This document shows positions 55,720-64,000 of a DNA stretch of 64,000 bases, one piece after another. The DNA comes from Paenibacillus sp. YN15. GTDB lineage: Bacteria; Bacillota; Bacilli; Paenibacillales; NBRC-103111. The position numbers and the translations under genes are program-made. The notes beneath the pieces were generated by a model that was not told the origin of the DNA, ran no database searches, and was given only the letters and a program-made list of their open reading frames with translations. Numbering within the stretch: the first letter of the stretch is position 1; every line of letters starts with the position of its first letter. The stretch spans positions 1,398 to 65,397 of the forward strand of contig NZ_QMFA01000027.1 of NCBI RefSeq assembly GCF_003285005.1. Direction: 5' to 3'.

Positions 55720-56009
55720 CACTGGCGGAATGGCTCGTAGACGTAGCGGTAACACTTGGCGTCACGCAGGCGGAGTTATACGACGGATACTACGCGGTCG
55801 ATTTGCCGCTGATATTACGCCGACACGCGCAGAAGGTAGCGCATGAGCGGATTATAGCGCTGCGTACGACGCTGGCCGTAAACATGGCGGATGAACGGAT
55901 GCTGCGTGCATATTTCGACGAGTTGGCGGGACCCCGCGAGGAAACTGCGCAACCAGACGACTATGACCCGCAGGCGGTCGCAAGATTACGTAATAAGCTA
56001 GGGAGGTGA
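55318..56009 (+). CDS. Tail assembly chaperone GT, -1 frameshift product
   Basis: At the slippery heptamer A-AAA-AAG (55653-55659) a -1 shift moves reading into a frame that is open without a stop to TGA 56007-56009. The extension includes REPVTLAEWLVDVAVTLG-type sequence (read from AEPVTLAEW), DLPLILRRHAQKVAHER and RLRNKLGR. Position before the tape measure gene and the canonical site make this a strong case of programmed frameshifting. Confidence 0.85.
55653..55659 (+). promoter_or_regulatory. Programmed -1 frameshift site A AAA AAG
   Basis: GCA-AAA-AAG is in the zero frame of the chaperone gene (codons start at 55651). The X-XXY-YYZ rule is met. A GC-rich stretch with possible pairing (CCGCG/CGGCC-type words, 55665-55705) follows and might stimulate the shift. 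Confidence 0.85.
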
Positions 56010-56013
56010 ACGG

Positions 56014-59000
56014 ATGGCAAGCGGAATGGGAGCAACGGACGTAGGCGCGATTAGGGCGACACTTACGCTCAATGTCGGTAACTTTAAGCAAGGAATGGAC
56101 AACGCAAAGAAGCAAATGCGTGAGGTTGACGCCAGCGCAAAGACTACCACTAGAAGTCTTGAAGGGATCGCGGGGGCACTCGTATCCCTTGGCGCATCAA
56201 AAGCGTTAGTCGGACTTGCGCGTACGGTGAAATCACTGACAGACGAGGCGCAGGCTGCGTCTATGGCGGTAAAGGGCTTGGCGGAGGTGTCGAAGGCTTT
56301 AAACGTCAATATCGAACAGTCAACGGGGTTAGCGCAGGAACTCGCCAACAAAGGCTTTATGACGCTGGCGGAGGCATCTAGCGCGGTAAAAACGCTGTTA
56401 TCGTCCGGACTCGGACTCGAAGAGACGCGGAAATTAATCTACGCTACTGCGGACGCTGCCGCATATAACCGCGAAGCGCATTTATCGTGGGGCGAAGCGA
56501 TTGTGCAAGTCACCCGCGGTATCAAATCCGGTAACTCCGAATTAACGGATGCTGCCGGTATTACAACGAACCTTAGCGTCATGTACGATCGTTATGCGAA
56601 GTCCATCGGAACAACTGCGGATAAATTGACGGATGCACAAAAGGTGCAAGCGGCATACTCCGAGATTATGAAGGAATCGACACTGTACGCCGGTAACGCA
56701 GATACAGCGCTCCAAGGTTACGCCGGTACTCAGGCGGTGTTTAATCAGACGATTACCGTTGCGCGGCAGGAACTCGGCGAAGCGTATTTACCGGCGATAC
56801 AGAAGCTTATGGAAACGCTGACTCCGATTATTGCCGATGTGACAACGTGGATTAGCGCTAATAAGGAAATGACCGTCGGATTAACTGCGGCCGCTGCCGC
56901 ATTCTTGGCTGTAGCTGCTGCGGTTGGAACGTTATCTGCGGCGTTGTCCGTACTGCAAGTAAGCCTCGGCCCGGTCGGTTGGGCAATCGCAGGGATTACG
57001 GCTGTTGCGGGCGCTGTTACTGCGTACGTCGTAGCGTCCGACGCCGCGTCAGAATCTACGCTGAAATGGGCGAAGAATCAGGACGTGTTGAACGCGAAAC
57101 TGGCGCAGGATGCTACGAAACGTTCTGCGGAGGATATCCGAGGACTGCGCGGCGACATCGACACGTTGAACGGAATCCTGGAGAAGCGTAATAAGCTGAT
57201 GGACGAATATAACGCGCTCGAACGCAAGGCGCAATCCGGCCAGGGCAGTATTGAGAATACGCACCGCGCACTTGATTTGGCCGACGGGATCAAGGAAGTT
57301 GACGCCAGCCTGCGTAAGATGGACTTCAAGAATGCGGACGAAGCGTCAAAAGCGCTCCAGCGCATGAACCAGGCTTACGAGGACTCCATTCCTGCACGCG
57401 TTCAGGTAGAAAAGTCCACGATTACCGAATTGGCACAGAGGGTACAGCAGACAAACGGAACTGAAGCATTGCGCAAGAAGTATGAAGAATTGAGCCGCGT
57501 TGAGAAACTTAATGACGCTCAGAAAGCGGAACTTGCTAGTACTGTGAAGCAGCTTGCGCAGCAATACCCGGATGTAATCGCTCAGATGGACGAGGAAGGC
57601 CGGTATATCATCACGAATACTGACCTGCTCGACGCTCAGATTAGAACTGAACGAGAGATAGTCCGGACGAAAGCGGAGTTGCGCAAGCAAGACCTTCAGG
57701 ACTTACAGAAGACAACAAAGGCGAAGATTCAGGCGGCGACAGCGGAGATCACAGCATTGAAAGCCGTCCTCGAAGCGACCACTACGAAAAAGTCGGTTAT
57801 AGACGCGCCGACGTTTGATGAATCGAAGGTTAATCCGCTGCTTACCGGTAAGGCTCGCGAGTATGCCATCGCAGAGGGTAAGCGCCTGAACGACGAGGCC
57901 CAACGGCAGATTAAAGCAGAAACGGAAAAGTCGAACGAGTTGCAGGCGTCTCTTATCGAGTTAAGCCGTATGATAAAAGATATCGATTCCAATACCTGGG
58001 ACGACTATCTCCCGAAGACTGGCGGAGGTGGTGGTGGAACTGGGACTGAGGGTGGTCCGAAGAAGACCGGCAAGACGGCTGCGGAAATTGCTGCGGAACT
58101 TCGCCGGGATCTATTTGCGCAAGATCTCGCAACGATGCGTTATAACGCGGCTATGTACGACCAGTCCGCGGACGACCAAATCGCAGCTATCGAAGAAATC
58201 CGCCAGAAACACGCGCAATATCTCGCCGAGAATATCGAAGACGAACGGTCCCTAGCGCTCCAGGTTAAAGCGCTCAACGCTACGAAAACGGAGGATGCCG
58301 CAAAAGCCGCGAAAGCTGCGTACGAGTATTCCGCCGAGTGGATCGAAATGGAGGAGCGCAGGCTCCGCGAAAAGGGTTCGTCTGAAGCGGAAGTGGCGCA
58401 GATGCAGTTAGACGCGTGGACGCGGGTTAAGGCGCGCTATGATTCCGATTCCGACGAGTATAGGGCTGCGGACAAGGCGTTGTATACCGCTCGGATGACG
58501 CTAATTAAGGAAGCGGAAGCGGTTGCCCGTAAGGCAGATGAATCGCGCGAGCAATCCGCTAAAGAGGCGAAGGACGCCGCACTCGACGCAATCGACGAGC
58601 AGAAGAGGGCGGAGTTAAAGGCGCTGGATGAGCGCAAGCAGGCGGTAAAGGACTATTATGATGCGCAACTGAAGGCGCTCGACCAGTCCGAACGCGTCCG
58701 CGACCGATCCAAAATCGAGGCTGAAGCGGAAAAGTACCGACTTGCTACGTCTGAGGCCGGTCAGAAACACTATGCGGAACTCCTCGAAGAACTCCGTAAA
58801 ATGGACGTCGAGGATCAGAAGACCGCGCTTCAGGACGCCAGAGATTCCGAACTGGATGCGCTGGATAAGCGTAAGGACGATATCGAGTCGTGGTACAGCG
58901 ATATTAAGGCGTCAATCGAAAACTTTGGCGGAGACATATCGCAGATTTACGCTGCTACCGAGGATTCCCGGTTCCAAGCGTTTGTAACGACGAATGCACG

Positions 59001-59553
59001 CATCAAGGCGGAAATGGAACGCTTCAAATCCGAAATGTCTACGCTGAATAACGTATCGTCCTCGTCTGGTTCCGGACAATCTTCGTATGAAGCGTCGATC
59101 CTGCGCCAAATGAAAGCGAATGCTAATGCATGGTGGACGGCTGATGACGCAGGAAAGCGTAGGTTAGAGGCGGAGTCGCAAGCGCTCGGTGCGTCTATTG
59201 GCGCAACCAACTACGGAGGTACATGGTATCGCGGAGGCGTTCCGTTATTCCATAGCGGAGGTATTGCGGGTGTATCGTCGTTCCGGAGTGGTAGCGGATT
59301 GGCTTCGGATGAACTCCGCGCCATCTTACGCCAGGGTGAGGTAACGCTGACGCCTGCGCAGATACAATCGGTCGTAAGCGGAATTGGCGGAAAAGGTAGC
59401 GGAGGGACAACGGTGCATATCGAAAAGGTGATCGAAATGAACGGCGCAACGTTCGAGGATAGCGCGGATTGGTCCGGATTCGAGCGTAATGCTGGCGATG
59501 AAACAGCGGCTATACTTCGCAAAATGGCCGCAGGACAGGAGGTTGGCGTATAA
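56014..59553 (+). CDS. Tail tape measure protein
   Basis: A 1179-residue protein, the longest in the window. It is mostly coiled coil, with a hydrophobic stretch at about 288-345 (LTAAAAAFLAVAAAVGTLSA, VGWAIAGITAVAGAVTAYVV) typical of tape measure proteins, and a long charged helix region at about 760-1010. It sets tail length, about 175-180 nm by the usual 1.5 angstrom per residue rule. The C-terminus has YGGTWYRGGVPLFHSGGI and a beta-like end. GGAGGTGAAC precedes ATG 56014. Confidence 0.92.
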   Translation: MASGMGATDVGAIRATLTLNVGNFKQGMDNAKKQMREVDASAKTTTRSLEGIAGALVSLGASKALVGLARTVKSLTDEAQAASMAVKGLAEVSKALNVNIEQSTGLAQELANKGFMTLAEASSAVKTLLSSGLGLEETRKLIYATADAAAYNREAHLSWGEAIVQVTRGIKSGNSELTDAAGITTNLSVMYDRYAKSIGTTADKLTDAQKVQAAYSEIMKESTLYAGNADTALQGYAGTQAVFNQTITVARQELGEAYLPAIQKLMETLTPIIADVTTWISANKEMTVGLTAAAAAFLAVAAAVGTLSAALSVLQVSLGPVGWAIAGITAVAGAVTAYVVASDAASESTLKWAKNQDVLNAKLAQDATKRSAEDIRGLRGDIDTLNGILEKRNKLMDEYNALERKAQSGQGSIENTHRALDLADGIKEVDASLRKMDFKNADEASKALQRMNQAYEDSIPARVQVEKSTITELAQRVQQTNGTEALRKKYEELSRVEKLNDAQKAELASTVKQLAQQYPDVIAQMDEEGRYIITNTDLLDAQIRTEREIVRTKAELRKQDLQDLQKTTKAKIQAATAEITALKAVLEATTTKKSVIDAPTFDESKVNPLLTGKAREYAIAEGKRLNDEAQRQIKAETEKSNELQASLIELSRMIKDIDSNTWDDYLPKTGGGGGGTGTEGGPKKTGKTAAEIAAELRRDLFAQDLATMRYNAAMYDQSADDQIAAIEEIRQKHAQYLAENIEDERSLALQVKALNATKTEDAAKAAKAAYEYSAEWIEMEERRLREKGSSEAEVAQMQLDAWTRVKARYDSDSDEYRAADKALYTARMTLIKEAEAVARKADESREQSAKEAKDAALDAIDEQKRAELKALDERKQAVKDYYDAQLKALDQSERVRDRSKIEAEAEKYRLATSEAGQKHYAELLEELRKMDVEDQKTALQDARDSELDALDKRKDDIESWYSDIKASIENFGGDISQIYAATEDSRFQAFVTTNARIKAEMERFKSEMSTLNNVSSSSGSGQSSYEASILRQMKANANAWWTADDAGKRRLEAESQALGASIGATNYGGTWYRGGVPLFHSGGIAGVSSFRSGSGLASDELRAILRQGEVTLTPAQIQSVVSGIGGKGSGGTTVHIEKVIEMNGATFEDSADWSGFERNAGDETAAILRKMAAGQEVGV

Positions 59554-60338
59554 TGCCGGATGGATTTACGTATAGAGGGCGTCACTGTTCGGAGTTCGGC
59601 GTTAACCTGCTGTCCTATACCGTCAACACACCGGAAATCCGTAACTATACGGAGGAAGCGGACGGACGCGCCGGAGTTTACGATTATGGCAGCGAATGGG
59701 GAACGCGTGAGATTACGGTAACGGTCGATGTGACACCCAATTCCGTATCGCTGAAGCGGAGGCAATCGCAGATAATGGCGTGGTTGTCTCCGGTTTCTAA
59801 CGGAGCAGGAGCGTTAATATTCGACGAGGTTCCAGACGTTCAGTATTATGCGAAGTTAACCGGTAGAGTTGGTATCGAACAGTTTTTCCGCGGATATGGC
59901 GAGTTTACATTTACGTTTGTCTGCGCTGACCCTTTCGGGTATTCAACGTATTCTGTCGAGAGTATCGACGTAGACAGTGCGGTGCTGGTGGATACGGATA
60001 TCAGCGTTGACGCTACGTATTCGTTCGCTGTGACCGGACCGGCTACGTTTAATATCGACAACTTCGGGTACGAACCGGTTCAGCCCGTTATCGAAATCAG
60101 CGGATCGTTTACTACGCTGACACTGACGCTCGGTGGCGAAACATTAACGTTCTCGAACGCAATGTCATCGCAGACACTCGTAGTCGATTTCGCGCGCTAT
60201 GCGAGTACAATCGCGGGCGCTCCGGTTAACGTCGGAGGTAATTACGGAGAGATAGCCGCGGGGATTACGCCTGTTAGCGTTGGGGGAACCGGAATCAACG
60301 CGACGATTACGTTTAAGTTCCGGACGAAGTTTATTTAA
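59553..60338 (+). CDS. Distal tail protein (Dit), SPP1 gp19.1-like
   Basis: A 261-residue Dit/Sipho_tail protein. The N-terminal part (FTYRGRHCSEFGVNLLSYTV, WGTREITVTVDVTPNS) and LTGRVGIEQFFRGYGEFTFTFVCADPFGYS at about 105-135 are the family signature. It forms the hexameric hub at the tail tip on which fibres attach. Coupled to the tape measure gene (TAATG). Confidence 0.88.
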   Translation: MPDGFTYRGRHCSEFGVNLLSYTVNTPEIRNYTEEADGRAGVYDYGSEWGTREITVTVDVTPNSVSLKRRQSQIMAWLSPVSNGAGALIFDEVPDVQYYAKLTGRVGIEQFFRGYGEFTFTFVCADPFGYSTYSVESIDVDSAVLVDTDISVDATYSFAVTGPATFNIDNFGYEPVQPVIEISGSFTTLTLTLGGETLTFSNAMSSQTLVVDFARYASTIAGAPVNVGGNYGEIAAGITPVSVGGTGINATITFKFRTKFI

Positions 60339-60356
60339 CAAGGGGATGACGAATAG

Positions 60357-60998
60357 ATGGCGGATATCGAATTGATACTCGGGGCAGACAACGGACACTC
60401 CCCTGCGGATAAACTATCGCAAGCTTATCCGAAGATTAACCGCAACTTTACGGAGTTGAGCGAGGAGTTAGCGGACGAGACTGCGACACGGATCGCGAAT
60501 GATAACGCAGAGACAGCCGCTAGGATTGCGAACGATAATGCGGAGATTGCGGCTCGTATCGCAGCAGACGAAGCACATGCGGAATCTGAAACAGCGCATC
60601 CGGCAGAGAATATTACGTATGCTGGCGAAGTAACCGCCGCGGATACGGTAAAGGACGCTATCGATACGCTGAAGACTACGCTTGACCAGGCGGTTATCAG
60701 CGGTGACAGCGGACCGGAAGCGGCAACAGCGCGCTATAATACGGAATCCGGCGAGACGTATACAACGTTGCAACAGCGTTTGGACACGGAGTACGCGGAA
60801 ACTGACGGAAGGATTAGCGCGGCGGAGAGCGAGATTGTTACCGCGAGGGGAACGTATAGCAGCGTAGGCGAACGGTTTGGCGGAGTCGATGCGCAGTTGG
60901 CGGATTTAAGGAACTACTTGGACTACATGCCAATCAACGGCGGGGACTTTGACGGGAATGACCCGTCCGGCGTAGTCGTAGATGGTGGAACATATTAA
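60357..60998 (+). CDS. Tail fibre/baseplate protein with ATRIANDNAE repeats
   Basis: A 213-residue protein with an N-terminal LSQAYPKINRNFTELSEEL segment, a short repeat (TRIANDNAETAARIANDNAE, then IAARIAADEA; about 45-75), an extended helical region and a C-terminal INGGDFDGNDPSGVVVDGGTY that resembles the joining motif of fibre proteins. It sits where tail lysin (Tal) genes are expected but has no lysin domain. AAGGGGATG precedes ATG 60357. Confidence 0.65.
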   Translation: MADIELILGADNGHSPADKLSQAYPKINRNFTELSEELADETATRIANDNAETAARIANDNAEIAARIAADEAHAESETAHPAENITYAGEVTAADTVKDAIDTLKTTLDQAVISGDSGPEAATARYNTESGETYTTLQQRLDTEYAETDGRISAAESEIVTARGTYSSVGERFGGVDAQLADLRNYLDYMPINGGDFDGNDPSGVVVDGGTY

Positions 60999-61013
60999 GG
61001 GGGCGCAATACAC

Positions 61014-61775
61014 ATGGCAAAAATCAAAATAAAGCGCGGCCTTGCCGCCAATCTTCCAGGGCTGACGCTGGATGAGGGGGAACTTGCACTTGTATTGGAC
61101 ACGGCAAAACTTTACGCCGGTATTGGCGGTGACAAGGTACTGCTCAATCCTGACCAAGCAGCAGCAGAAACGGCAACCAAGCTGGCTACGGCGCGCAATA
61201 TCGCTATTACTGGAGACGGCACGGCAAGCACATCTTTTGACGGATCGGCAAACGCAACCCTTGCTTTGGTATTGGCAAACAGCGGAGCAACGGCAGGCAC
61301 ATACACGAAGGTAACAATTGACGCCAAAGGGCGCGTTACCTCCGCAACTCAAATTGCAGCAGCGGATATTCCGGCATTGACGCTTGCAAAAATCACAGAC
61401 GCTGGGACGGCTGCAAGCAAAAATACCGGCACGGCAGCAGGCAATGTTCCGGTATTGGACTCCGGAGGCAAACTGGATTCCAGCATCCTTCCGGCCATCG
61501 CCATATCCGACACATTTGTTGTGGCGAACCAAACTGCCATGCTGGCGCTTACCGCAGAGGTGGGAGATATTGCAGTCCGGACGGATCTAAACAAATGTTA
61601 CATCCTGCGGACCGCCGGAGCCTCCACCCTTGCAAACTGGCAGGAGTTGCTCACACCAACCAGTCCGGTACAATCGGTGGCGGGCAAGACTGGTGCCGTC
61701 ACACTTGCTGCCAGCGATGTGGGTTTGGGTAACGTCAACCAACAGCACACAGATTGCTACAACTGCCTTTGTTAA
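61014..61775 (+). CDS. Tail fibre protein, apparently frameshifted at its end
   Basis: A 253-residue fibre protein. Residues 2-45 (KIKIKRGLAANLPGLTLDEGEL) form an Mtd/receptor-binding N-terminal attachment unit, followed by collagen-free beta-repeat sequence of the kind in tail fibres (GDGTASTSFDGSANATLALV, VTIDAKGRVTSATQIAAADIP, PVQSVAGKTGAVTLAASDVGLGNV). The last residues (QQHTDCYNCLC) are not fibre-like; in the +1 frame from 61741 NSTQIATTAFVKAQGY follows, a common fibre motif. Codon use differs from the upstream genes. Confidence 0.75.
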   Translation: MAKIKIKRGLAANLPGLTLDEGELALVLDTAKLYAGIGGDKVLLNPDQAAAETATKLATARNIAITGDGTASTSFDGSANATLALVLANSGATAGTYTKVTIDAKGRVTSATQIAAADIPALTLAKITDAGTAASKNTGTAAGNVPVLDSGGKLDSSILPAIAISDTFVVANQTAMLALTAEVGDIAVRTDLNKCYILRTAGASTLANWQELLTPTSPVQSVAGKTGAVTLAASDVGLGNVNQQHTDCYNCLC

Positions 61776-61827
61776 GGCACAAGGCTATTTAACTGGAAGC
61801 GACACTATTGACGGAGGCACTTTTTAA
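61741..61827 (+). other. Out-of-frame fibre C-terminal module
   Basis: Reads NSTQIATTAFVKAQGYLTGS then DTIDGGTF and a stop at 61827, in the +1 frame relative to the 61014 gene. Skipping one base at 61740 would join GLGNVN to NSTQIATT. The module ends in IDGGTF, matching VDGGTY at the end of the previous fibre gene, so it is part of a fibre protein by pattern. Confidence 0.65.
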
Positions 61828-61839
61828 GGAGGGCTAGGA

Positions 61840-63060
61840 GTGGCGAACAAAATACAATTTAAGCGCGGGCTGAAGGTCGCTTTGCCTGCACTCTCTCCCG
61901 GAGAGCCTGGGTACTGTACGGATACAAAGGAATTTTTTGTAGGCAACGCATCTGGAGGTAACACAAGGATGGTCTCATCTGGCGAATTAGTGCTCAATGT
62001 CAAAGATTTCGGAGCCAAAGGCGATGGTGTTACCGACGATACAGCCGCAATCCAGGCAGCCATCTATGCACTGGGTTATGCAGGAGGCGTTTTGTATTTC
62101 CCCAAAGGGATTTATTTAATTTCCGACACGCTGAATGTCGGCAACGGTACAGCATCCGCCGTAAGCACCCAAAATGCCATTACTCTGCAAGGAGCCGGAG
62201 CTGCAAACACTGGAGCAGCAGTATATGATGGTGGTTTTGGCACTATGATCCGTTACATAGGATCGACAGAAAAGCCAATGATACATGTAAGAGGTCCGAT
62301 CAACGCCCCAAGAATTTTGGACATTTCTTTGGATGGCAACATGATGGCGTCTATCGGCGTCCGTGCAACAAATGCTTTGGGCTTTAAATATCGCCCGTGT
62401 GCAATACGCGATACCACACAAATCGGCATCCTAATGGACTCGTGGCCGAGCATGACCGTATCCGGCACAAAAAATAACATGTCCTGCGATATAGCGGACG
62501 GATGGATAAATCTTGGTAATAGTCCGTATGCTGTTTGCATTAAATTGTCCGGTGACATTGACGGCGGCGATACCAATATGAGCAGACTCCACAACCTACA
62601 TCTGCTATACAGCGGCACCAACGGCAGGGCTTTGCTGTTAGGATTTTGCGACTCTAATCTGTTTGATACCATCAATTGTTACCGCCAAGGAGCAGACAAC
62701 GGGTCAGCATACTCAGTCATTTTCGATGGCACGGAGCAAGTCGGATACCCCGCACAAAACACATTTATCAATTTTTCGGCGACCAGTGACGATGTGGCAG
62801 TGTACGGGACGATTGGAGATAACATCTTTTATAATTACCAAACAGGTGACGGCGGCGCTGTTCCTGATCACCCCAACCTTAGAGGGGTTACGCAGGACGG
62901 ACATCATTTCGGATCATTTGATTTTGCAAACCTCAAGTCTAGCAACGACTTGGAGACTACGGGCAGCGGAAATGGATTGATTGTAAAAACCCCGGATGGT
63001 ACCAAGCGATATAGAATCTATGTCAGTAACGCCGGAGCGTTGTCTGCTCAACTGCTGTAG
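61840..63060 (+). CDS. Pectate-lyase-fold tailspike / receptor-binding protein
   Basis: A 406-residue protein. Residues 3-37 (KIQFKRGLKVALPALSPGEPG) repeat the attachment unit of the previous fibre. Then NVKDFGAKGDGVTDDTAAIQ (about 53-72) is the hallmark of the pectate lyase-3/tailspike beta-helix, which continues to about 330. It probably binds or cleaves a surface polysaccharide. GTG start with AAGGAGGG upstream. Its codon use and absence of GCGGA words differ from the replication block, as expected of an exchanged host-range gene. Confidence 0.85.
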   Translation: MANKIQFKRGLKVALPALSPGEPGYCTDTKEFFVGNASGGNTRMVSSGELVLNVKDFGAKGDGVTDDTAAIQAAIYALGYAGGVLYFPKGIYLISDTLNVGNGTASAVSTQNAITLQGAGAANTGAAVYDGGFGTMIRYIGSTEKPMIHVRGPINAPRILDISLDGNMMASIGVRATNALGFKYRPCAIRDTTQIGILMDSWPSMTVSGTKNNMSCDIADGWINLGNSPYAVCIKLSGDIDGGDTNMSRLHNLHLLYSGTNGRALLLGFCDSNLFDTINCYRQGADNGSAYSVIFDGTEQVGYPAQNTFINFSATSDDVAVYGTIGDNIFYNYQTGDGGAVPDHPNLRGVTQDGHHFGSFDFANLKSSNDLETTGSGNGLIVKTPDGTKRYRIYVSNAGALSAQLL

Positions 63061-63125
63061 GACCAAACTGTCTAGTAAATGCACAACATATTTTCAGTAT
63101 GCATAACTCCCTAATTTCAGGTATC

Positions 63126-63141
63126 ATTGTTAATGAACAAT
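63126..63141. repeat. Inverted repeat ATTGTT-AATG-AACAAT
   Basis: Perfect 6-bp arms around AATG in the gap before the endonuclease-like gene. Possible operator or hairpin; there is no T run. Confidence 0.45.
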
Positions 63142-63158
63142 TCAGGGGGGGTGCGTAA

Positions 63159-63806
63159 ATGGAAGAGGATTTAACTGGCAAGGTGTTCGGTAATTTCACC
63201 GTTGTTGGAATAAATCGCCGGCATAGTCGCGGCAACTCGTGGCTATGCCGATGCATTTGCGGGAAGGAATTGGTCTTAGCCACAGTTTACATTGTAGGAA
63301 ATAAAACACGCCGACCTAATAAAAGCTGCGGTTGTACAGAATACAAGTACGACGGGAAAGTACAAGAGCATTTTCGGATTTATTCAATCTGGCATAACCT
63401 TGTCGGTAGATGTTATAAATCGGAACGGAAGAATTACGAAAGGTTTGGCGGCAAGGGCGTATATGTCTGTGACGAATGGAAGGATGACTTCATTCCCTTT
63501 CTGAACTGGTCCCTGGAGAATGGCTATTCTGAGGAATTAACCCTCATGAGAGTAGACATCAAAAAGCCTTATGAACCGGATAATTGCAAGTGGTCTGATG
63601 ATTGCTCAAAGGCACAGAACAAAGGGATATTGAGAAATAACAAAACAGGAAAGACAGGAGTTGGGAAACGCAAGGACGGCACATTCATTGCCTACATCCA
63701 ACGAAATTACAAGAATAGGCGACTCGGTGTTTTCAACACCCTTGAAGAAGCAATAACGGCTAGAGAAAGAGCGGAAGAAGAATTTAAGCGAAACGGTACG
63801 CTTTGA
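63159..63806 (+). CDS. AP2-domain endonuclease-like mobile protein
   Basis: A 215-residue protein. N-terminal cysteines (CRCICGKE, then SCGC; about 28-60) form a zinc site. The middle (IYSIWHNLVGRCYKSERKNY and YVCDEWKDDFIPFLNW, then PYEPDNCKW) is the conserved domain of phage HNH/AP2 homing endonucleases. The C-terminal about 55 residues (TGVGKRKDGTFIAYIQRNYK, RLGVFNTLEEAITARERAEE) form an AP2 DNA-binding domain. It probably spread as a free-standing homing gene. AT-rich codons unlike the late genes. GGGGGGG precedes ATG 63159. Confidence 0.82.
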   Translation: MEEDLTGKVFGNFTVVGINRRHSRGNSWLCRCICGKELVLATVYIVGNKTRRPNKSCGCTEYKYDGKVQEHFRIYSIWHNLVGRCYKSERKNYERFGGKGVYVCDEWKDDFIPFLNWSLENGYSEELTLMRVDIKKPYEPDNCKWSDDCSKAQNKGILRNNKTGKTGVGKRKDGTFIAYIQRNYKNRRLGVFNTLEEAITARERAEEEFKRNGTL

Positions 63807-63816
63807 AACGGACCAT

Positions 63817-63893
63817 ACTGCGCAACAAGCCGCTATTTCTCTTCGGAGCCGTAGCGGTTATTTGTGCTTCGCACAACGGTTTCTTTATGTTCC
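63817..63893 (+). terminator. Hairpins after the late structural block
   Basis: CCGCTA and TAGCGG pair around about 16 bases, and TTGTGC-TTC-GCACAA lies next to them, followed by GGTTTCTTT. Probably a terminator or attenuator after the endonuclease-like gene. Confidence 0.45.
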
Positions 63894-63912
63894 CACGAAA
63901 GGAGGACGCTAT

Positions 63913-64000
63913 ATGCCGAATAAGTTTCGCTCATCCCTCGAACTACACACGTCATCCCTCCGCCATATCCTCGCTGATGCCGCGGAAATACGCGTACGCG
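63913..64000 (+). CDS. Partial CDS cut by the window edge
   Basis: Starts MPNKFRSSLELHTSSLRHIL with AAAGGAGG upstream and runs off the right end after 29 codons. Too short to identify; lysis or further tail genes would be expected here. Confidence 0.55.
   Translation, partial: MPNKFRSSLELHTSSLRHILADAAEIRVR

Overview
The window is one continuous stretch of a tailed double-stranded DNA phage (siphovirus-type tail genes, no bacterial housekeeping genes). AAGGAGG-type ribosome binding sites, very frequent TTG and GTG starts, an SPP1-like portal and minor head protein, a Dit of the SPP1 gp19.1 type and a phage ABA-sandwich protein point to a host in Bacillales; Paenibacillus or Brevibacillus-like hosts are a guess. 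A tyrosine integrase and a divergent repressor/operator region suggest a temperate phage. Lysis genes are not seen and probably lie beyond the right edge, where one gene is cut.

Layout. 0-3.8 kb: integrase, three leftward genes with sigma-A-like promoters, and a rightward HTH gene. 3.8-4.95 kb: more than 1 kb without a convincing gene, holding AT-rich inverted repeats, a repeated 17-mer and a C-rich tract. 5-8.6 kb: small early genes and a DHH phosphodiesterase. 8.6-9.4 kb: a leftward HTH repressor-like gene, face-to-face promoters with an operator-like repeat over each -35 box, and a structured C-rich leader. 9.4-44.7 kb: a long rightward replication and metabolism block: ParB-like protein, DnaC-like loader, DnaB helicase, primase, sigma-like factor, ssDNA-binding candidate, PolA polymerase, Fe-S PD-(D/E)XK nuclease, RuvC-like resolvase, class II ribonucleotide reductase, PhoH-like ATPase, dUTPase, ThyX, dNMP kinase, a PP-loop ATPase, three DNA methyltransferases and a Rep-like double winged-helix protein. 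44.7-45.9 kb: a second gene-free stretch with strand-polar short words and repeats, an origin candidate. 45.9-64 kb: late genes in the usual order: terminase, portal, head, scaffold, capsid, connectors, tail tube, frameshifted tail chaperones, tape measure, Dit and fibre/tailspike genes, followed by an AP2-type mobile endonuclease-like gene.

How it fits together. The strong rightward promoter at 9.1 kb probably drives the replication block. Nucleotide genes (RNR, dUTPase, ThyX, dNMP kinase) feed the phage polymerase. The methyltransferases probably protect the DNA.

The most interesting signals are: a bipartite element GCGCGAAAC-N12-GRTAATAYT present three times with identical spacing, one copy just upstream of the phage sigma-like gene; repeats related to TAATTTCAC in front of the terminase; the two origin-like regions; and modular SH3/KOW-like repeat proteins that share a second domain. 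All functions are read from sequence by eye; no database or folding program was used.
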